DNA of 54,102 nucleotides from Gammaproteobacteria bacterium (GTDB lineage Bacteria; Pseudomonadota; Gammaproteobacteria; GRL18): NCBI GenBank assembly GCA_027012135.1, contig JALUZF010000221.1, positions 1 to 54,102 of the forward strand, read 5' to 3'. Shown piece by piece: positions 38,218 to 47,461 of this stretch (position 1 is its first letter; each line of letters starts with the position of its first letter). The notes under the pieces were generated by a model. It saw only the letters and a program-made list of their open reading frames with translations, ran no database searches and was not told where the DNA came from. The position numbers and the translations under genes were made by a program.

Positions 38218-38927
38218 GGCTGTGCCTCTACGGGTTCTTTGAGATCGACCTGACTGTTAGCTGATTTTTGTTTCAGGTTCTGAATAAGCACCGGCCAGCG
38301 TGACCAGTTACTTTCCAGCCGCCAGGCCGGTAACAGAGCCGCAATCTGGCGCAGTGCCGGAGGCAGATGGTTAATGTCCAGCAGGGTATGGATCTGTACA
38401 TAATAGGTCTGGTCAGGTTTAAGCAGCTGTTTTTCTATCAGATGAGCGCCACGAATGGTACCCAGGACCTGCAGGGCTTCCTCCCGGCTGTTAAAGCTGT
38501 AGCGATCCTGGGTAGCCAGATTTCTGACCACATGCACATTGGTCAATGGATGGTAAGCCAGTTCAAACAGTTGCAGGGATTCCTTAATAATGACATCCGG
38601 CCACCATTTTCGCTGACGATACACCTGCACTTCTACGGCAATAGTCAGAGGAATACCGTTTTCCAGCGCCTCAATAACTTCACTGGAAAAATTCATGCTC
38701 AGATCCGCATCAATAAGAACATGATCACTCTGAGCATAGGTTTTAACTGAATTAACGCTGAACATCTGCTGTTCCGTGTATTGCGGCAGCACATTAAAAA
38801 TCACAAAAATTGCAACAGAGCCCATAACACCCAGCAAAAACAGGGCGAAAAACTGGTATCTGGCACTGCGTTTTTTGCTCTTCACCTGTTCTGGCTCAGC
38901 AGATTGTGCAACCACTGTACTGTTCAT
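38214..38927 (-). CDS. DUF4390 domain protein
   Basis: A 237-residue protein with one membrane segment (about 27-47, FFALFLLGVMGSVAIFVIF) and a periplasmic DUF4390 region (about 60-210). The region is recognised by its position between rsmB and ntrY and by the segments IDADLSMNFSSEVIEALENG and WWPDVIIK. It overlaps ntrY by 4 bases, which suggests a function in or near NtrY signalling. The function is unknown. Confidence 0.85.
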   Translation of the reverse strand: MNSTVVAQSAEPEQVKSKKRSARYQFFALFLLGVMGSVAIFVIFNVLPQYTEQQMFSVNSVKTYAQSDHVLIDADLSMNFSSEVIEALENGIPLTIAVEVQVYRQRKWWPDVIIKESLQLFELAYHPLTNVHVVRNLATQDRYSFNSREEALQVLGTIRGAHLIEKQLLKPDQTYYVQIHTLLDINHLPPALRQIAALLPAWRLESNWSRWPVLIQNLKQKSANSQVDLKEPVEAQP

Positions 38928-38963
38928 AACCGCTTAAGTACACCTTGCATCGGGTTCATTAAA

Positions 38964-40325
38964 CTATTTTTCCTGTTTTTCAAGTAAGGCATAATAAAAA
39001 CCATCCATGCACTGTTCACCGGGCAGAATCTGCCGACCGACAGGCATGGCATGACCCCATTTTCCAGAAAGGCTTATTTCCCGTACATCATCAAGGGTTT
39101 GACTATTGTGTTCTAAAAATTGTTCAATCTGCCGATCATTTTCTTCTCTGAGTATAGAGCATGTGGCATAAAGCAAACGTCCGCCAGGTTTAAGCATGGC
39201 CCACAGGTTATTAAGGATTTCTGCCTGTAATTTAACCAGGGCTGGAATATCGCTGTCCCGTCTTAATACCTTGATATCAGGATGACGCCGGATAACCCCT
39301 GTGGCTGAACAGGGCGCGTCCAGTAAAATACGCTCAAAGTATTGCCCGTCCCACCAGTCCCTGTGGCTGGCATCCGCAGACACCAGCTGTAGCTTCTGCG
39401 CATCCATATTCAAGCGCTGACGGCTTTCTGCCACCCTGACCAGACGTTGTTCACTGACATCCAGTGCCAGCAGAGACTGCAGTTCCGGCTGAGTATCCAT
39501 TATATGCAGAGTTTTACCGCCCGGTGCGGCACAGGCATCCAGAACTCGCTGCCCGGGCTGTACATCCAGCAGCACAGCAGCCAGTTGTGCCGCTCCATCC
39601 TGGATCGATACCCGTCCCTGTTTAAATCCCGGTAATTGTTCTACCGCACGGGGATTATCCAGCACCAGAGTGTGAGAGTAAATCTCACTTTGATAAAAAC
39701 CAGTGTGCTGTTCCTGCAGACGTTGTTTGTAAGCTGAAATTCTCTCACTATGAGCCACTCTCAGAGTCATGGGAGGACGCTGATTTCCGGCCTGCAGAAT
39801 TTCCTGTACAGTCACCGAAGCCTCCGGCCAGACGGTTTTCTGCCAGGACTGCTTGATACGGCGGATAAGCCATTCCGGATAGGCATACTGAGTTTCCCAT
39901 GAGGCATCCAGATGACTGAGCAGTGTTTCCTGTTCTCTTAAAAAACGCCTTAAAACGGCATTAACCAGACCTTTAGCCCAGTTCTGCTGCACATCAGCAC
40001 AGGTATTGACTGTTTCCTTGACCACTGCATAATCTGCCTTGTCCAGATACAGCAGCTGATACAGGCCGGTCAGGAGCACATAATGAATAATTTTTTTCCG
40101 GCCTTTAAGCGGCCTGTCAAGCATCTGCTGCAATAGTGCATTAAGGCGGAAAAACCAGCGCAGGGAACCATAAGCAATTTCCTGCACCAGCGGGCGCTGC
40201 TGCTCAGGAAGCGGCGGCAGATACTGAGGCAGCAGAGTGGCCAGGGACTGGCCGGATTGTGCACACTCATAAACCACCCATGCGGCGGTACTTCTGGGAG
40301 TCGTTTTAAAACCGTCCGGGAGCAT
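38964..40325 (-). CDS. rsmB: 16S rRNA m5C967 methyltransferase RsmB
   Basis: A 453-residue enzyme with an N-terminal NusB-like RNA-binding domain (about 10-140) and a methyltransferase domain. The SAM motif is VLDACAAPGGKTLHI. Two catalytic cysteines are visible in LLDAPCSATGVIRRHPD and LLYATCSILREEN. It methylates C967 of 16S rRNA. It lies 5 bases after fmt in the def-fmt-rsmB series. Confidence 0.95.
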   Translation of the reverse strand: MLPDGFKTTPRSTAAWVVYECAQSGQSLATLLPQYLPPLPEQQRPLVQEIAYGSLRWFFRLNALLQQMLDRPLKGRKKIIHYVLLTGLYQLLYLDKADYAVVKETVNTCADVQQNWAKGLVNAVLRRFLREQETLLSHLDASWETQYAYPEWLIRRIKQSWQKTVWPEASVTVQEILQAGNQRPPMTLRVAHSERISAYKQRLQEQHTGFYQSEIYSHTLVLDNPRAVEQLPGFKQGRVSIQDGAAQLAAVLLDVQPGQRVLDACAAPGGKTLHIMDTQPELQSLLALDVSEQRLVRVAESRQRLNMDAQKLQLVSADASHRDWWDGQYFERILLDAPCSATGVIRRHPDIKVLRRDSDIPALVKLQAEILNNLWAMLKPGGRLLYATCSILREENDRQIEQFLEHNSQTLDDVREISLSGKWGHAMPVGRQILPGEQCMDGFYYALLEKQEK

Positions 40326-40330
40326 GGAGT

Positions 40331-41272
40331 TCAGAACTGCACACCCAGCAGACTCTGGCCATTAATAAAATCTTTAACCATAATGCGTTTTTTACCGGGC
40401 ATCTGCAGTTCCAGTACTCTGACCAGCCCGCCTCTGGCCAGAATATCAATACCAACGGCCGATTCTGCCAGCACTTTACCAAATGAGGCTGGATCCTGTG
40501 GAGTATCATTCTCCAGGGGCAGCAAACGCGCCTGCCAGAGGCGTAGAGACTTACCGTTATAATCGGTATAAGCCACCGGCCAGCTGTTAAATGCCTGAAT
40601 TTTTCTTACAATAAGGGCCGCATCTTCATGCTGCCAGTCTATACGGGCTTCCTGCTTGTCCAGTTTACGGGCATAGGTGGCCTGACTGTCATCCTGGGGC
40701 TGCAGCTGCAGCCGGTTGGCCATAATGTCCTCCAGAGTCTGCAGCAGGGCAGCTGCCCCCAGGCCGGCCAGTTTGTTATGCAAAGAGCTGCCGGTATCTT
40801 CCTGGGTAATATCACAGGTTTTAATATTAAGCATATCTCCGGTGTCCAGCCCCTGATCCATCTGCATAATAGTAACTCCGCTCTTGCTGTCTCCGGCAAG
40901 GATAGCTCTTTGAATGGGCGCAGCACCGCGCCAGCGCGGCAGGATTGATGCATGAATATTCAGACAGCCATATTTTGGTGCCTGCAGCACGGCCTGGGGA
41001 AGTATTAAGCCATAAGCCACAACCACCATAACATCCGCCTGTAGGGCATTAAGCTGCTGCTGGCTCGCCTCATCTTTCAGGCTGACAGGCTGAAAAACCG
41101 GAATATCATGCTCAACGGCCAGGGCTTTAACCGGACTGGCGGTTAATTTACGGCCTCTGCCCGCCGGACGATCAGGCTGAGTATAAACCGCAATAACTTC
41201 ATGTTCAGAATCCAGCAATGTATTCAGAGCAACCGCCGCAAATTCAGGCGTACCGGCAAAAATAATTTTCAA
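40331..41272 (-). CDS. fmt: methionyl-tRNA formyltransferase
   Basis: A 313-residue enzyme that formylates initiator Met-tRNA. It shows the start KIIFAGTPEFAAVALN, the catalytic region LNIHASILPRWRGAAPIQ, the folate-binding region GVTIMQMDQGLDTGDML and a C-terminal domain. It lies 11 bases downstream of def, the usual pairing. Confidence 0.96.
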   Translation of the reverse strand: MKIIFAGTPEFAAVALNTLLDSEHEVIAVYTQPDRPAGRGRKLTASPVKALAVEHDIPVFQPVSLKDEASQQQLNALQADVMVVVAYGLILPQAVLQAPKYGCLNIHASILPRWRGAAPIQRAILAGDSKSGVTIMQMDQGLDTGDMLNIKTCDITQEDTGSSLHNKLAGLGAAALLQTLEDIMANRLQLQPQDDSQATYARKLDKQEARIDWQHEDAALIVRKIQAFNSWPVAYTDYNGKSLRLWQARLLPLENDTPQDPASFGKVLAESAVGIDILARGGLVRVLELQMPGKKRIMVKDFINGQSLLGVQF

Positions 41273-41283
41273 GTTTAATCCTT

Positions 41284-41787
41284 TTACATTTTCTGGCGCT
41301 GATGTTTTTCCAGTTTTTTGCGGATCCGTTCCCGCTTAAGACGGGACAGATAATCAACAAACAATTTCCCATACAGGTGATCAATCTCATGCTGAACGCA
41401 TACTGCCAGCAAACCATCGGCAGACAGTTCCTGCTGTTCTCCCTGTTTATCCAGGTAACGTACTACAACGGACTCTGCCCGTTCAACTTCTGCATAGGTA
41501 TCCGGTACAGAGAGGCAGCCTTCATCCATTTTTTCCTTGCCGCTATGATCAATAATTTCCGGATTGATCAGACACAGAGGCTGATTTTTTTCTTCTGAAA
41601 TATCAATAACAATGATCTGCTCATGCACATTAACCTGGGTTGCAGCCAGACCAATACCCGGTGCGGCATACATGGTTTCCAGCATATCGTCTATCAGCTT
41701 ATGGTGTTCAGCTGTAATATCTGCAACCGGCCTCGCTCTGGTACGCAGACGTTCATCAGGAAAATGTAGAATTTCCAGTAATGCCAT
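41284..41787 (-). CDS. def: peptide deformylase
   Basis: A 167-residue metalloenzyme that removes the formyl group from nascent proteins. All three class I motifs are present: [21 protein letters not shown] with the metal-binding Cys, and QHEIDHL with two metal-binding His and the catalytic Glu. It is the first gene of the minus-strand series that runs to trkH, and diverges from the LysM gene. Confidence 0.96.
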   Translation of the reverse strand: MALLEILHFPDERLRTRARPVADITAEHHKLIDDMLETMYAAPGIGLAATQVNVHEQIIVIDISEEKNQPLCLINPEIIDHSGKEKMDEGCLSVPDTYAEVERAESVVVRYLDKQGEQQELSADGLLAVCVQHEIDHLYGKLFVDYLSRLKRERIRKKLEKHQRQKM

Positions 41788-41968
41788 AATTTAAAAATCT
41801 CACACTAATACAATACAATGGATAATGAGGTTTTATCAGGCAAAATGCCTGAAACAAATGACGATTCTATCAAAAAATACAACTTTGATGATATAAAAAG
41901 TGTTAACCAGGTTGGTAATTTTTATGAAAACACTTTATATTTAATAAAAAACATTATAAATTCAAGCT

Positions 41969-41993
41969 AATTTGTGGATTTTATTCACAAATT
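41969..41993. promoter_or_regulatory. inverted repeat between def and the LysM gene
   Basis: Perfect 8-bp arms AATTTGTG and CACAAATT with a 9-base spacer lie in the 373-base AT-rich gap between the divergent def and LysM genes. The size and symmetry fit a binding site for a dimeric regulator, though a simple hairpin is also possible. The rest of the gap (41788-42069) shows no gene. Confidence 0.4.
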
Positions 41994-42069
41994 TTCATTT
42001 TTATGCCATTTTTTTACGCAAATTTTATGGTTTTATCGCCAAGTCTTTACTAGAATTACAGGAACCATC

Positions 42070-42171
42070 ATGGGGGAACCTGATTTGTCAGATGGTCTGG
42101 GGCTACAGTCCCGTATAATATTTAGTATATTAAAAGTATCCAATGAATTTAGGGATTCATATGAAAAATAA
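42070..42171 (+). CDS. possible 33-residue leader ORF before the LysM gene
   Basis: An ATG at 42070 has an AGGA 7 bases upstream and opens a 33-codon frame. Its stop codon (42169-42171) lies just inside the LysM gene start at 42161. A TATAAT at 42115 lies within this frame and could instead be the -10 box of the LysM gene, in which case the small frame is not translated. No database family is recognised. Confidence 0.3.
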   Translation: MGEPDLSDGLGLQSRIIFSILKVSNEFRDSYEK

Positions 42172-43285
42172 TAAAACTACGCTGTCAATGCTGTCCATAA
42201 TCTTCTTTATGCTTATGACAGGTTTTACCAGCCTGGCTCTGGCAGGCTCTTCACCGCAAGATGCCGAGGAAATTGAGCTTAAACCGGGGCATCCGCAACA
42301 ATACACCGTTGTTAAAGGGGATACTTTATGGGACATTTCAGGTAAATTTCTGAAAAAACCCTGGTACTGGCCTGAAATCTGGCAGATGAATCAGCAGATT
42401 GAAAACCCCCACCTGATTTATCCCGGCGATGTGCTAACCCTGGTTTATATTGATGGCAAGCCCTATATCAGACATCATCGTGGTAAGCGCACAGTTAAGC
42501 TAAGCCCCCAAACCCGTGTGGAAGATCTGGGACAGGCTATTCCTACTATCCCGCTGGATATTATTTCTCCATACCTGACCAGCAACCGGATCATCGGTGT
42601 TCATGAATATACCTCTGCCCCCTATATTGTCGGCATTAACGAAGGCTTACTCTCCGCCGGTGCTGACAATAAAGTTTATGTCATGGGAATGGATAAAAAT
42701 ATTCCCCCCGGCAGCCGTCATGCCGTATACCGTACCGGTGGTACCTACAGAGACCCGGCCGATCCTAAAAAGATCCTGGGGCATGAAGCTGTTTATGTCG
42801 GTGAAGGCACTCTTGAGCGCGCAGGCAGCCCTGAGCACAGAAACAGCCCAGCCACTTTATATATTCAAAAATCCAAAGCCGAAATCCTGAAAGGCTATCG
42901 TGTACTCCCGGTTAGTACTGATACTATTGTTGATACCAGCTTTATTCCAAAACCTTCCCGTGCTCAGCATCCTGGCCGAATTATCGGAGTCTTAACCAGC
43001 GGTATTCAGCCTGGAGTTAAAATGGTCGGAGCACTGGACGTGGTGATTGTTGATATGGGCGTTGCCGACGGAATCGAAAAAGGTGATGTATTCAATATCT
43101 ACAAGAAGGGTTCAGTCGTAAAAGACAAAATGCACTACAATAACCAGATTAAACTGCCTGATGAAATCAACGGCACTCTGATGGTTTTCAGACCTTTTAA
43201 ACACCTGAGTTATGCCCTGGTTATGGAAGCCCAGAGCGCCTTATCTGTGGGCGACGTTATCCATTCGCCTTTCTTTGAGGAATAG
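42161..43285 (+). CDS. LysM peptidoglycan-binding domain protein
   Basis: A protein of about 374 residues with a signal peptide (hydrophobic TLSMLSIIFFMLMTGFTSLALAG, cleaved near residue 29) and one LysM domain near residues 45-95 (QYTVVKGDTLWDISGKFL, then NPHLIYPGDVLTL). The rest is a long periplasmic region without known motifs. I use the ATG at 42161 because AGGGA lies 8 bases before it; the ATG at 42143 adds six residues. The same gene precedes dprA in Pseudomonas. Confidence 0.9.
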   Translation: MKNNKTTLSMLSIIFFMLMTGFTSLALAGSSPQDAEEIELKPGHPQQYTVVKGDTLWDISGKFLKKPWYWPEIWQMNQQIENPHLIYPGDVLTLVYIDGKPYIRHHRGKRTVKLSPQTRVEDLGQAIPTIPLDIISPYLTSNRIIGVHEYTSAPYIVGINEGLLSAGADNKVYVMGMDKNIPPGSRHAVYRTGGTYRDPADPKKILGHEAVYVGEGTLERAGSPEHRNSPATLYIQKSKAEILKGYRVLPVSTDTIVDTSFIPKPSRAQHPGRIIGVLTSGIQPGVKMVGALDVVIVDMGVADGIEKGDVFNIYKKGSVVKDKMHYNNQIKLPDEINGTLMVFRPFKHLSYALVMEAQSALSVGDVIHSPFFEE

Positions 43286-43360
43286 GCCTGACACAAAAAC
43301 AATATATCCGTGCCTCAATGCGAGTTCAACGGCACGGATTTATAAGCCGCCTGAATAACC

Positions 43361-44494
43361 ATGGATGATTTGTCCTATCTGCTTGCTCTGCACAGTGCTC
43401 CCCGCATAGGCAGCACAACACTTAACCAGCTCTGTGCATTACCCTGCTCACTGTCCAGCCTGTTTGAAACACCGGAAATTTTAACCACATTTGAGCTTAA
43501 AAAATCCCAGCTTGAAACCATTCGGGAAGCCCTTAGGACCCCCGACTGGAAAACCGTAGAACAAACGCTCAAATGGGCCGAAGCTGAAGAAAATCATATC
43601 CTGCTGTTATCCCATAAAGACTACCCTGAATTATTAAAGCAAATCCATTCACCCCCGCCTCTGCTATTTGTTAAAGGCCATTTGTCCGTTTTAGGTGATA
43701 TTCAACTGGCCATGGTTGGCAGCCGCAACCCGGGCGTTGACGGCAGTGAAACCGCCTGGCAGTTTGCCCATCATCTGGCACAGCACGGCATGGTGATCAC
43801 TAGCGGTATGGCTCTGGGCATAGACACTCAAAGTCACAAAGGGGCCCTGGCAGCCGGTGGCCGCAGTATTGCGGTAGCCGGCACCGGCCTGAACCGTATT
43901 TACCCGGCACGTAATAAAGAGCTGGCCTGGCAACTCATTGAACAGGGTGCCATTATTTCTGAATACCCGCTGGAAACCGGCCCGCTTAAGGCAAATTTTC
44001 CTCAACGCAACCGGATCATCAGCGGCCTGAGTGTCGGCACCCTGGTGGTTGAGGCGGCTTTAAAAAGCGGCTCACTGATCACAGCCAGAGAAGCCCTGGA
44101 ACAGGGGCGTGAGGTCTTTGCCATTCCTGGGTCTATACATAATCCCTTATCCCGCGGCTGCCATCAACTCATTAAAGCCGGAGCCAAGCTGGTTGAAACA
44201 GCGGATGATATTGTGGAAGAACTGGCCAGTTTAATGCTTGCCTCACATATGCCCGACCAGCCTGAACTGTTTAACACCACAAAGGAAGCACCAATACCGG
44301 AACCCGATCCCTTACTTCCCAAGGTGCAGCAGCAGATCCTGAAAAATATCGGCTACTCCCCCGTTGCCGTGGATCAGGTTATTGAACGCTCCGGCCTCAA
44401 TGCCGCAGATGTCAATGCCAACCTGGTACTGCTGGAAATCAATGATTATATTCAGTCCCATCCCGGCAATATGGTTTCACTTAAAGCCCGCTAA
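43361..44494 (+). CDS. dprA: DNA-processing protein DprA
   Basis: A 377-residue protein that loads RecA onto incoming single-stranded DNA in natural transformation. It has an N-terminal SAM-like helical region (1-70), a Rossmann-type DprA domain (LAMVGSRNPGVDG near 113, TSGMALGIDTQSHKGAL, YPARNKELA, FPQRNRIISGLS, VEAALKSGSLITAREAL) and a C-terminal winged-helix domain (about 315-370). With pilT and pilU in the same window, DNA uptake by type IV pili is plausible. Confidence 0.95.
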   Translation: MDDLSYLLALHSAPRIGSTTLNQLCALPCSLSSLFETPEILTTFELKKSQLETIREALRTPDWKTVEQTLKWAEAEENHILLLSHKDYPELLKQIHSPPPLLFVKGHLSVLGDIQLAMVGSRNPGVDGSETAWQFAHHLAQHGMVITSGMALGIDTQSHKGALAAGGRSIAVAGTGLNRIYPARNKELAWQLIEQGAIISEYPLETGPLKANFPQRNRIISGLSVGTLVVEAALKSGSLITAREALEQGREVFAIPGSIHNPLSRGCHQLIKAGAKLVETADDIVEELASLMLASHMPDQPELFNTTKEAPIPEPDPLLPKVQQQILKNIGYSPVAVDQVIERSGLNAADVNANLVLLEINDYIQSHPGNMVSLKAR

Positions 44495-44649
44495 AGCTCA
44501 CCGGCCCTTAATTCTCTTTAAGTTCTTCAGCATAATTATTAATGGAAAAATCAGCATCCTGGATCAGAATGCTTTTACTTCCTTCCACTGTTCTAATCCT
44601 TTACAATAGGAGCAGTTTAATAAACCATTGGGACAGACCTGTATACACC

Positions 44650-45126
44650 ATGAAAACAGAAGTACTTGATATTTTAATGTATCTTTTTGAAACCTATCTG
44701 GATGATGATGATTCCACCATCCCCAGTGAAAAAAGCATCCGCAAGGAACTGAGCAAAATTGGTTTTCAGGATACCAAGGTCACTCAGGCGTTTGACTGGC
44801 TGGACGATCTGGCAGTACTGAAAGAAAGCTATGAAGAAATAAGTGCTCTGGAAAGTAACAGCATTCGTCTGTACAGCCCTATGGAAACAGACAAATTTGA
44901 TATCCAGGCCAGAGGTATTCTAATGGATCTGGTGGAATTAACAGTGATCAGCCCTGGCCAGCGTGAAATTATTATTGATAAGGCACTGGCACTGGATATC
45001 CCCCATATTGATGCCGAACAGATGAAATGGGTGGTACTGATGGTACTGTTTAATCTGCCTGATTCTGCCGGCTCTTTTACCTGGCTGCAGGATTTACTCT
45101 ACGAAGAATCCCCCAGCATTCATTAA
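44650..45126 (+). CDS. smg: Smg family protein (DUF494)
   Basis: An acidic 158-residue protein. The family start is MKTEVLDILMYLFETYLDDD. I take the ATG at 44650 because it gives this start and the upstream 36 codons look non-coding. Smg is found between dprA and a later gene in many proteobacteria; its function is unknown. tsaC begins 3 bases after its stop. Confidence 0.92.
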   Translation: MKTEVLDILMYLFETYLDDDDSTIPSEKSIRKELSKIGFQDTKVTQAFDWLDDLAVLKESYEEISALESNSIRLYSPMETDKFDIQARGILMDLVELTVISPGQREIIIDKALALDIPHIDAEQMKWVVLMVLFNLPDSAGSFTWLQDLLYEESPSIH

Positions 45127-45129
45127 TAT

Positions 45130-45681
45130 ATGTCCTGGAAAATACGCCAGGCCGCTCAAATTCTCAGAAAAGGCGGCCTGATTGCTTATCCCACCGAAGC
45201 CGTTTACGGCCTGGGCTGTCTGGCTCATTTTCATAACACCATTGAACGTTTATTGAAAATTAAGCAACGCCCCGCAGAAAAAGGTCTGATCCTGCTGGCC
45301 TCAGACTTGTCCCAACTGGATGACTATATCCAGCCCCCGCCCCCGGATATTCTGGCCAAAGTACGATACACCTGGCCGGGCCCCATCACCTGGCTATTTC
45401 CCGCCAGGGAACATGTACCCGAGCTAATCACTGGTAAGCACGACTCCATTGCCGTGCGGATCTCTGCCCATCCTGTTGTCAATGAATTATGCCGGCGCAG
45501 CCAGGCACCATTAATTTCAACCAGCGCCAATCTCAGCGGTAAACATATGGCTTATTCGGCTTTTGAGGTACGCAGACAGTTCGATAATCAACTGGATTAT
45601 ATTTTAAATGCCCCCCTGGGCAGACAGGATAAACCTTCAAAGATTATTGATGCGTTAAGCGGGCAGGTTATCAGAAGTTAA
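45130..45681 (+). CDS. tsaC: threonylcarbamoyl-AMP synthase TsaC
   Basis: A 183-residue YrdC-fold enzyme that makes the threonylcarbamoyl-AMP used for t6A37 of tRNAs. It shows IAYPTEAVYGLGC near residue 18, KQRPAEKGLILL near 48, WPGPITWLFP and STSANLSG near 136. The length suits the short TsaC form without a C-terminal Sua5 domain. It is the last core gene before the accessory region. Confidence 0.95.
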   Translation: MSWKIRQAAQILRKGGLIAYPTEAVYGLGCLAHFHNTIERLLKIKQRPAEKGLILLASDLSQLDDYIQPPPPDILAKVRYTWPGPITWLFPAREHVPELITGKHDSIAVRISAHPVVNELCRRSQAPLISTSANLSGKHMAYSAFEVRRQFDNQLDYILNAPLGRQDKPSKIIDALSGQVIRS

Positions 45682-45694
45682 AGCTGGGCCCAAA

Positions 45695-45904
45695 TTACTT
45701 AAGCCATTTACCCATTTTCTCTTTTGCTTGAGTATAATTAAATGTTCGATTATCTGAAATTGCTTTTTCACCACACGATAATCCTTCAAGGATCTGCATT
45801 CGACTTTGCATCAGTTCATAATTTTTTACATCGACTAAATACGCTGATGGTTGTCCGTGTTCCGTGATTAAAACAGTTTTTTTGATTTCTTTGTCAACAT
45901 AACT
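45695..45904 (-). pseudogene. 5'-truncated Phd/YefM antitoxin remnant
   Basis: A 67-codon frame on the minus strand runs from an in-frame TGA (45902-45904) to a TAA at 45695, without an ATG at its head. The remaining text reads like the middle and end of a Phd/YefM antitoxin: LITEHGQPSAYLVDVKNYE, then LEGLSCGEKAI and a C-terminal KEKMGKWLK. About the first 20-25 residues, the DNA-binding start, are missing. No partner toxin is adjacent. It marks the left edge of the accessory region. Confidence 0.75.
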
Positions 45905-45958
45905 TCAATATAATAATTTTTCTTCTAAAATTCTTTCGATCCTGCAGGAGAGAAGCAG

Positions 45959-46696
45959 ATGGTAAATATAAGCTTTAAAGAATACAAAGCCTGGGATGCG
46001 CCAATAAGAATATTCCATTGGATTAACTTCATATCTGTTATCAGTCTTATTTTTGTTGCACTGATAATGATGTACAAGAAGGAACTTGGGATATCTTCCA
46101 TAGAGGCAAAAATAGCATTAAAGGAGCTCCATGTAATTATTGGCTATATCTTTGTGATAAATCTGCTTTGGCGGATTATTTGGGGTTTTATCGGCAGCAA
46201 ATATGCGCAATGGGCTTATATTTTTCCTGGTAAGGGGTATATAAAAGAAGTACGAAGTTATATTAAGTCCATATCTGATGGCAATCCCAGACAATACATT
46301 GGGCATAATCCTCCAGGTCGTCTTGCAATATCAATAATTATGCTCCTGTTAATTTTTATTTCATTTTCAGGTTTAATTCGTGCTGGTACTGACATATATT
46401 ACCCTCCTTTTGGTTCTTATATTACCCAATACATTGCCAGCCCTGGCGGGGATTCACAAAGTCTTGTACCCTACAACCCCAAAGGAACCGATGCAGAAAA
46501 AGTTAATCATTTAAAAAAAATAAAGAAACCTTTTGGAAAAATACACAAATATTCTGCTTATACTCTTATGTTAATTATCATTATTCATATAATCGCTGTT
46601 GTACGTACGGACATACGTGAAGGGGGCAGCATAATTACTGCTATGTTTACCGGAACAAAACTATTGAAAAAGAAGCCGGCTGACCTTGAACCATAA
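45959..46696 (+). CDS. prokaryotic cytochrome b561 family protein
   Basis: A 245-residue inner-membrane di-haem cytochrome b with four membrane segments (about 24-42, 57-77, 118-138, 197-215). Candidate haem ligands are His20 (RIFHWIN), His55 (ELHVIIGY), and two His in the last helix region (KIHKYSAYTL, IIHIIAV). It probably passes electrons from quinol to an unknown partner. A strong ribosome-binding site, AGGAGAG, precedes the ATG. The coding sequence is markedly richer in AT than its left-hand neighbours, which suggests transfer. Confidence 0.87.
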   Translation: MVNISFKEYKAWDAPIRIFHWINFISVISLIFVALIMMYKKELGISSIEAKIALKELHVIIGYIFVINLLWRIIWGFIGSKYAQWAYIFPGKGYIKEVRSYIKSISDGNPRQYIGHNPPGRLAISIIMLLLIFISFSGLIRAGTDIYYPPFGSYITQYIASPGGDSQSLVPYNPKGTDAEKVNHLKKIKKPFGKIHKYSAYTLMLIIIIHIIAVVRTDIREGGSIITAMFTGTKLLKKKPADLEP

Positions 46697-46824
46697 AAGG
46701 GAAAAATGACCCATCATCAAACATCTTATCCGGCCTGACGACAATGACCCCGGCCGATTGATTGATGAATAAAGATAATTATTTTAAGATTGATTTTTCA
46801 AAGATATTTTTTTTCTGACTTTTA

Positions 46825-46857
46825 TTTAGTGGGTAGCCAATAAAAATACCTACTAAA
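46825..46857 (-). terminator. stem-loop after the MoaF-like gene
   Basis: Arms TTTAGTGGGTA and TACCTACTAAA pair over 11 bases with one G-T pair around an 11-base loop, about 20 bases beyond the stop of the minus-strand gene at 46875. It could be its transcription terminator, although the following run is mixed A/T rather than pure T. Confidence 0.4.
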
Positions 46858-46874
46858 TTAAATACTTTTTAAAA

Positions 46875-47300
46875 TTAATTGTTTTTCTCAACCAAAGTCA
46901 GATTTTCGATAATCCCGCCATCAAATACGGTAAACTGATCTTTCGTGCCAAACCGTAAAATGCCAGAGGAATACATCACATTATTGTTAAAATTGAAAAT
47001 TAATGTCATGTAGTCTGGATGAGATTCTTCCAACCAGCGAATGACATACATCTTGTCTCCGATTTTACGAGAGCTATATGGCAAATCTTTATTGCCCTTT
47101 CCCTTTCTTGGTCCTGCAATCCACTTGTATTTTATTTTGCCATCATAAATCTCCAAATGTATCGCCATGCCAGTTTGATAGAAATAATCCATTGACGAGC
47201 CATCAAGAAGATGCTCCTGCAAAGGAATCTCTTCTGCCACAATATTTCCCACACAAAGATAAAGCGCAAATGCTACCAATAACATCATTTTTTTAATCAT
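46875..47300 (-). CDS. secreted MoaF-like beta-barrel protein
   Basis: A protein of about 141 residues with a signal peptide (MIKKMMLLVAFALYL start, predicted cleavage after IVAEE near residue 22). The mature part looks like a single MoaF-type domain: YQTGMAIHLEIYDGKIKYKWIAG, KMYVIRWLEES, YMTLIFNF and a terminal GGIIENLTLVE. The function of such proteins is unknown. I choose the ATG at 47300, preceded by AGGAG, rather than the upstream in-frame ATG at 47351. The DNA is AT-rich, consistent with a mobile origin. Confidence 0.6.
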   Translation of the reverse strand: MIKKMMLLVAFALYLCVGNIVAEEIPLQEHLLDGSSMDYFYQTGMAIHLEIYDGKIKYKWIAGPRKGKGNKDLPYSSRKIGDKMYVIRWLEESHPDYMTLIFNFNNNVMYSSGILRFGTKDQFTVFDGGIIENLTLVEKNN

Positions 47301-47461
47301 AATTTTCTCCTGTAAAATTGAAGGTATAACGTTTGAGCTAACGTGATGCAAAAAACAGAGCAGCGTTTTTTACGGTCAAGTTGAACAATTTATTATAGAA
47401 CAACAGCAAATTTTCAGACACCCATCACAATATCTCATCACAAACAACCCCAACCATTAAA

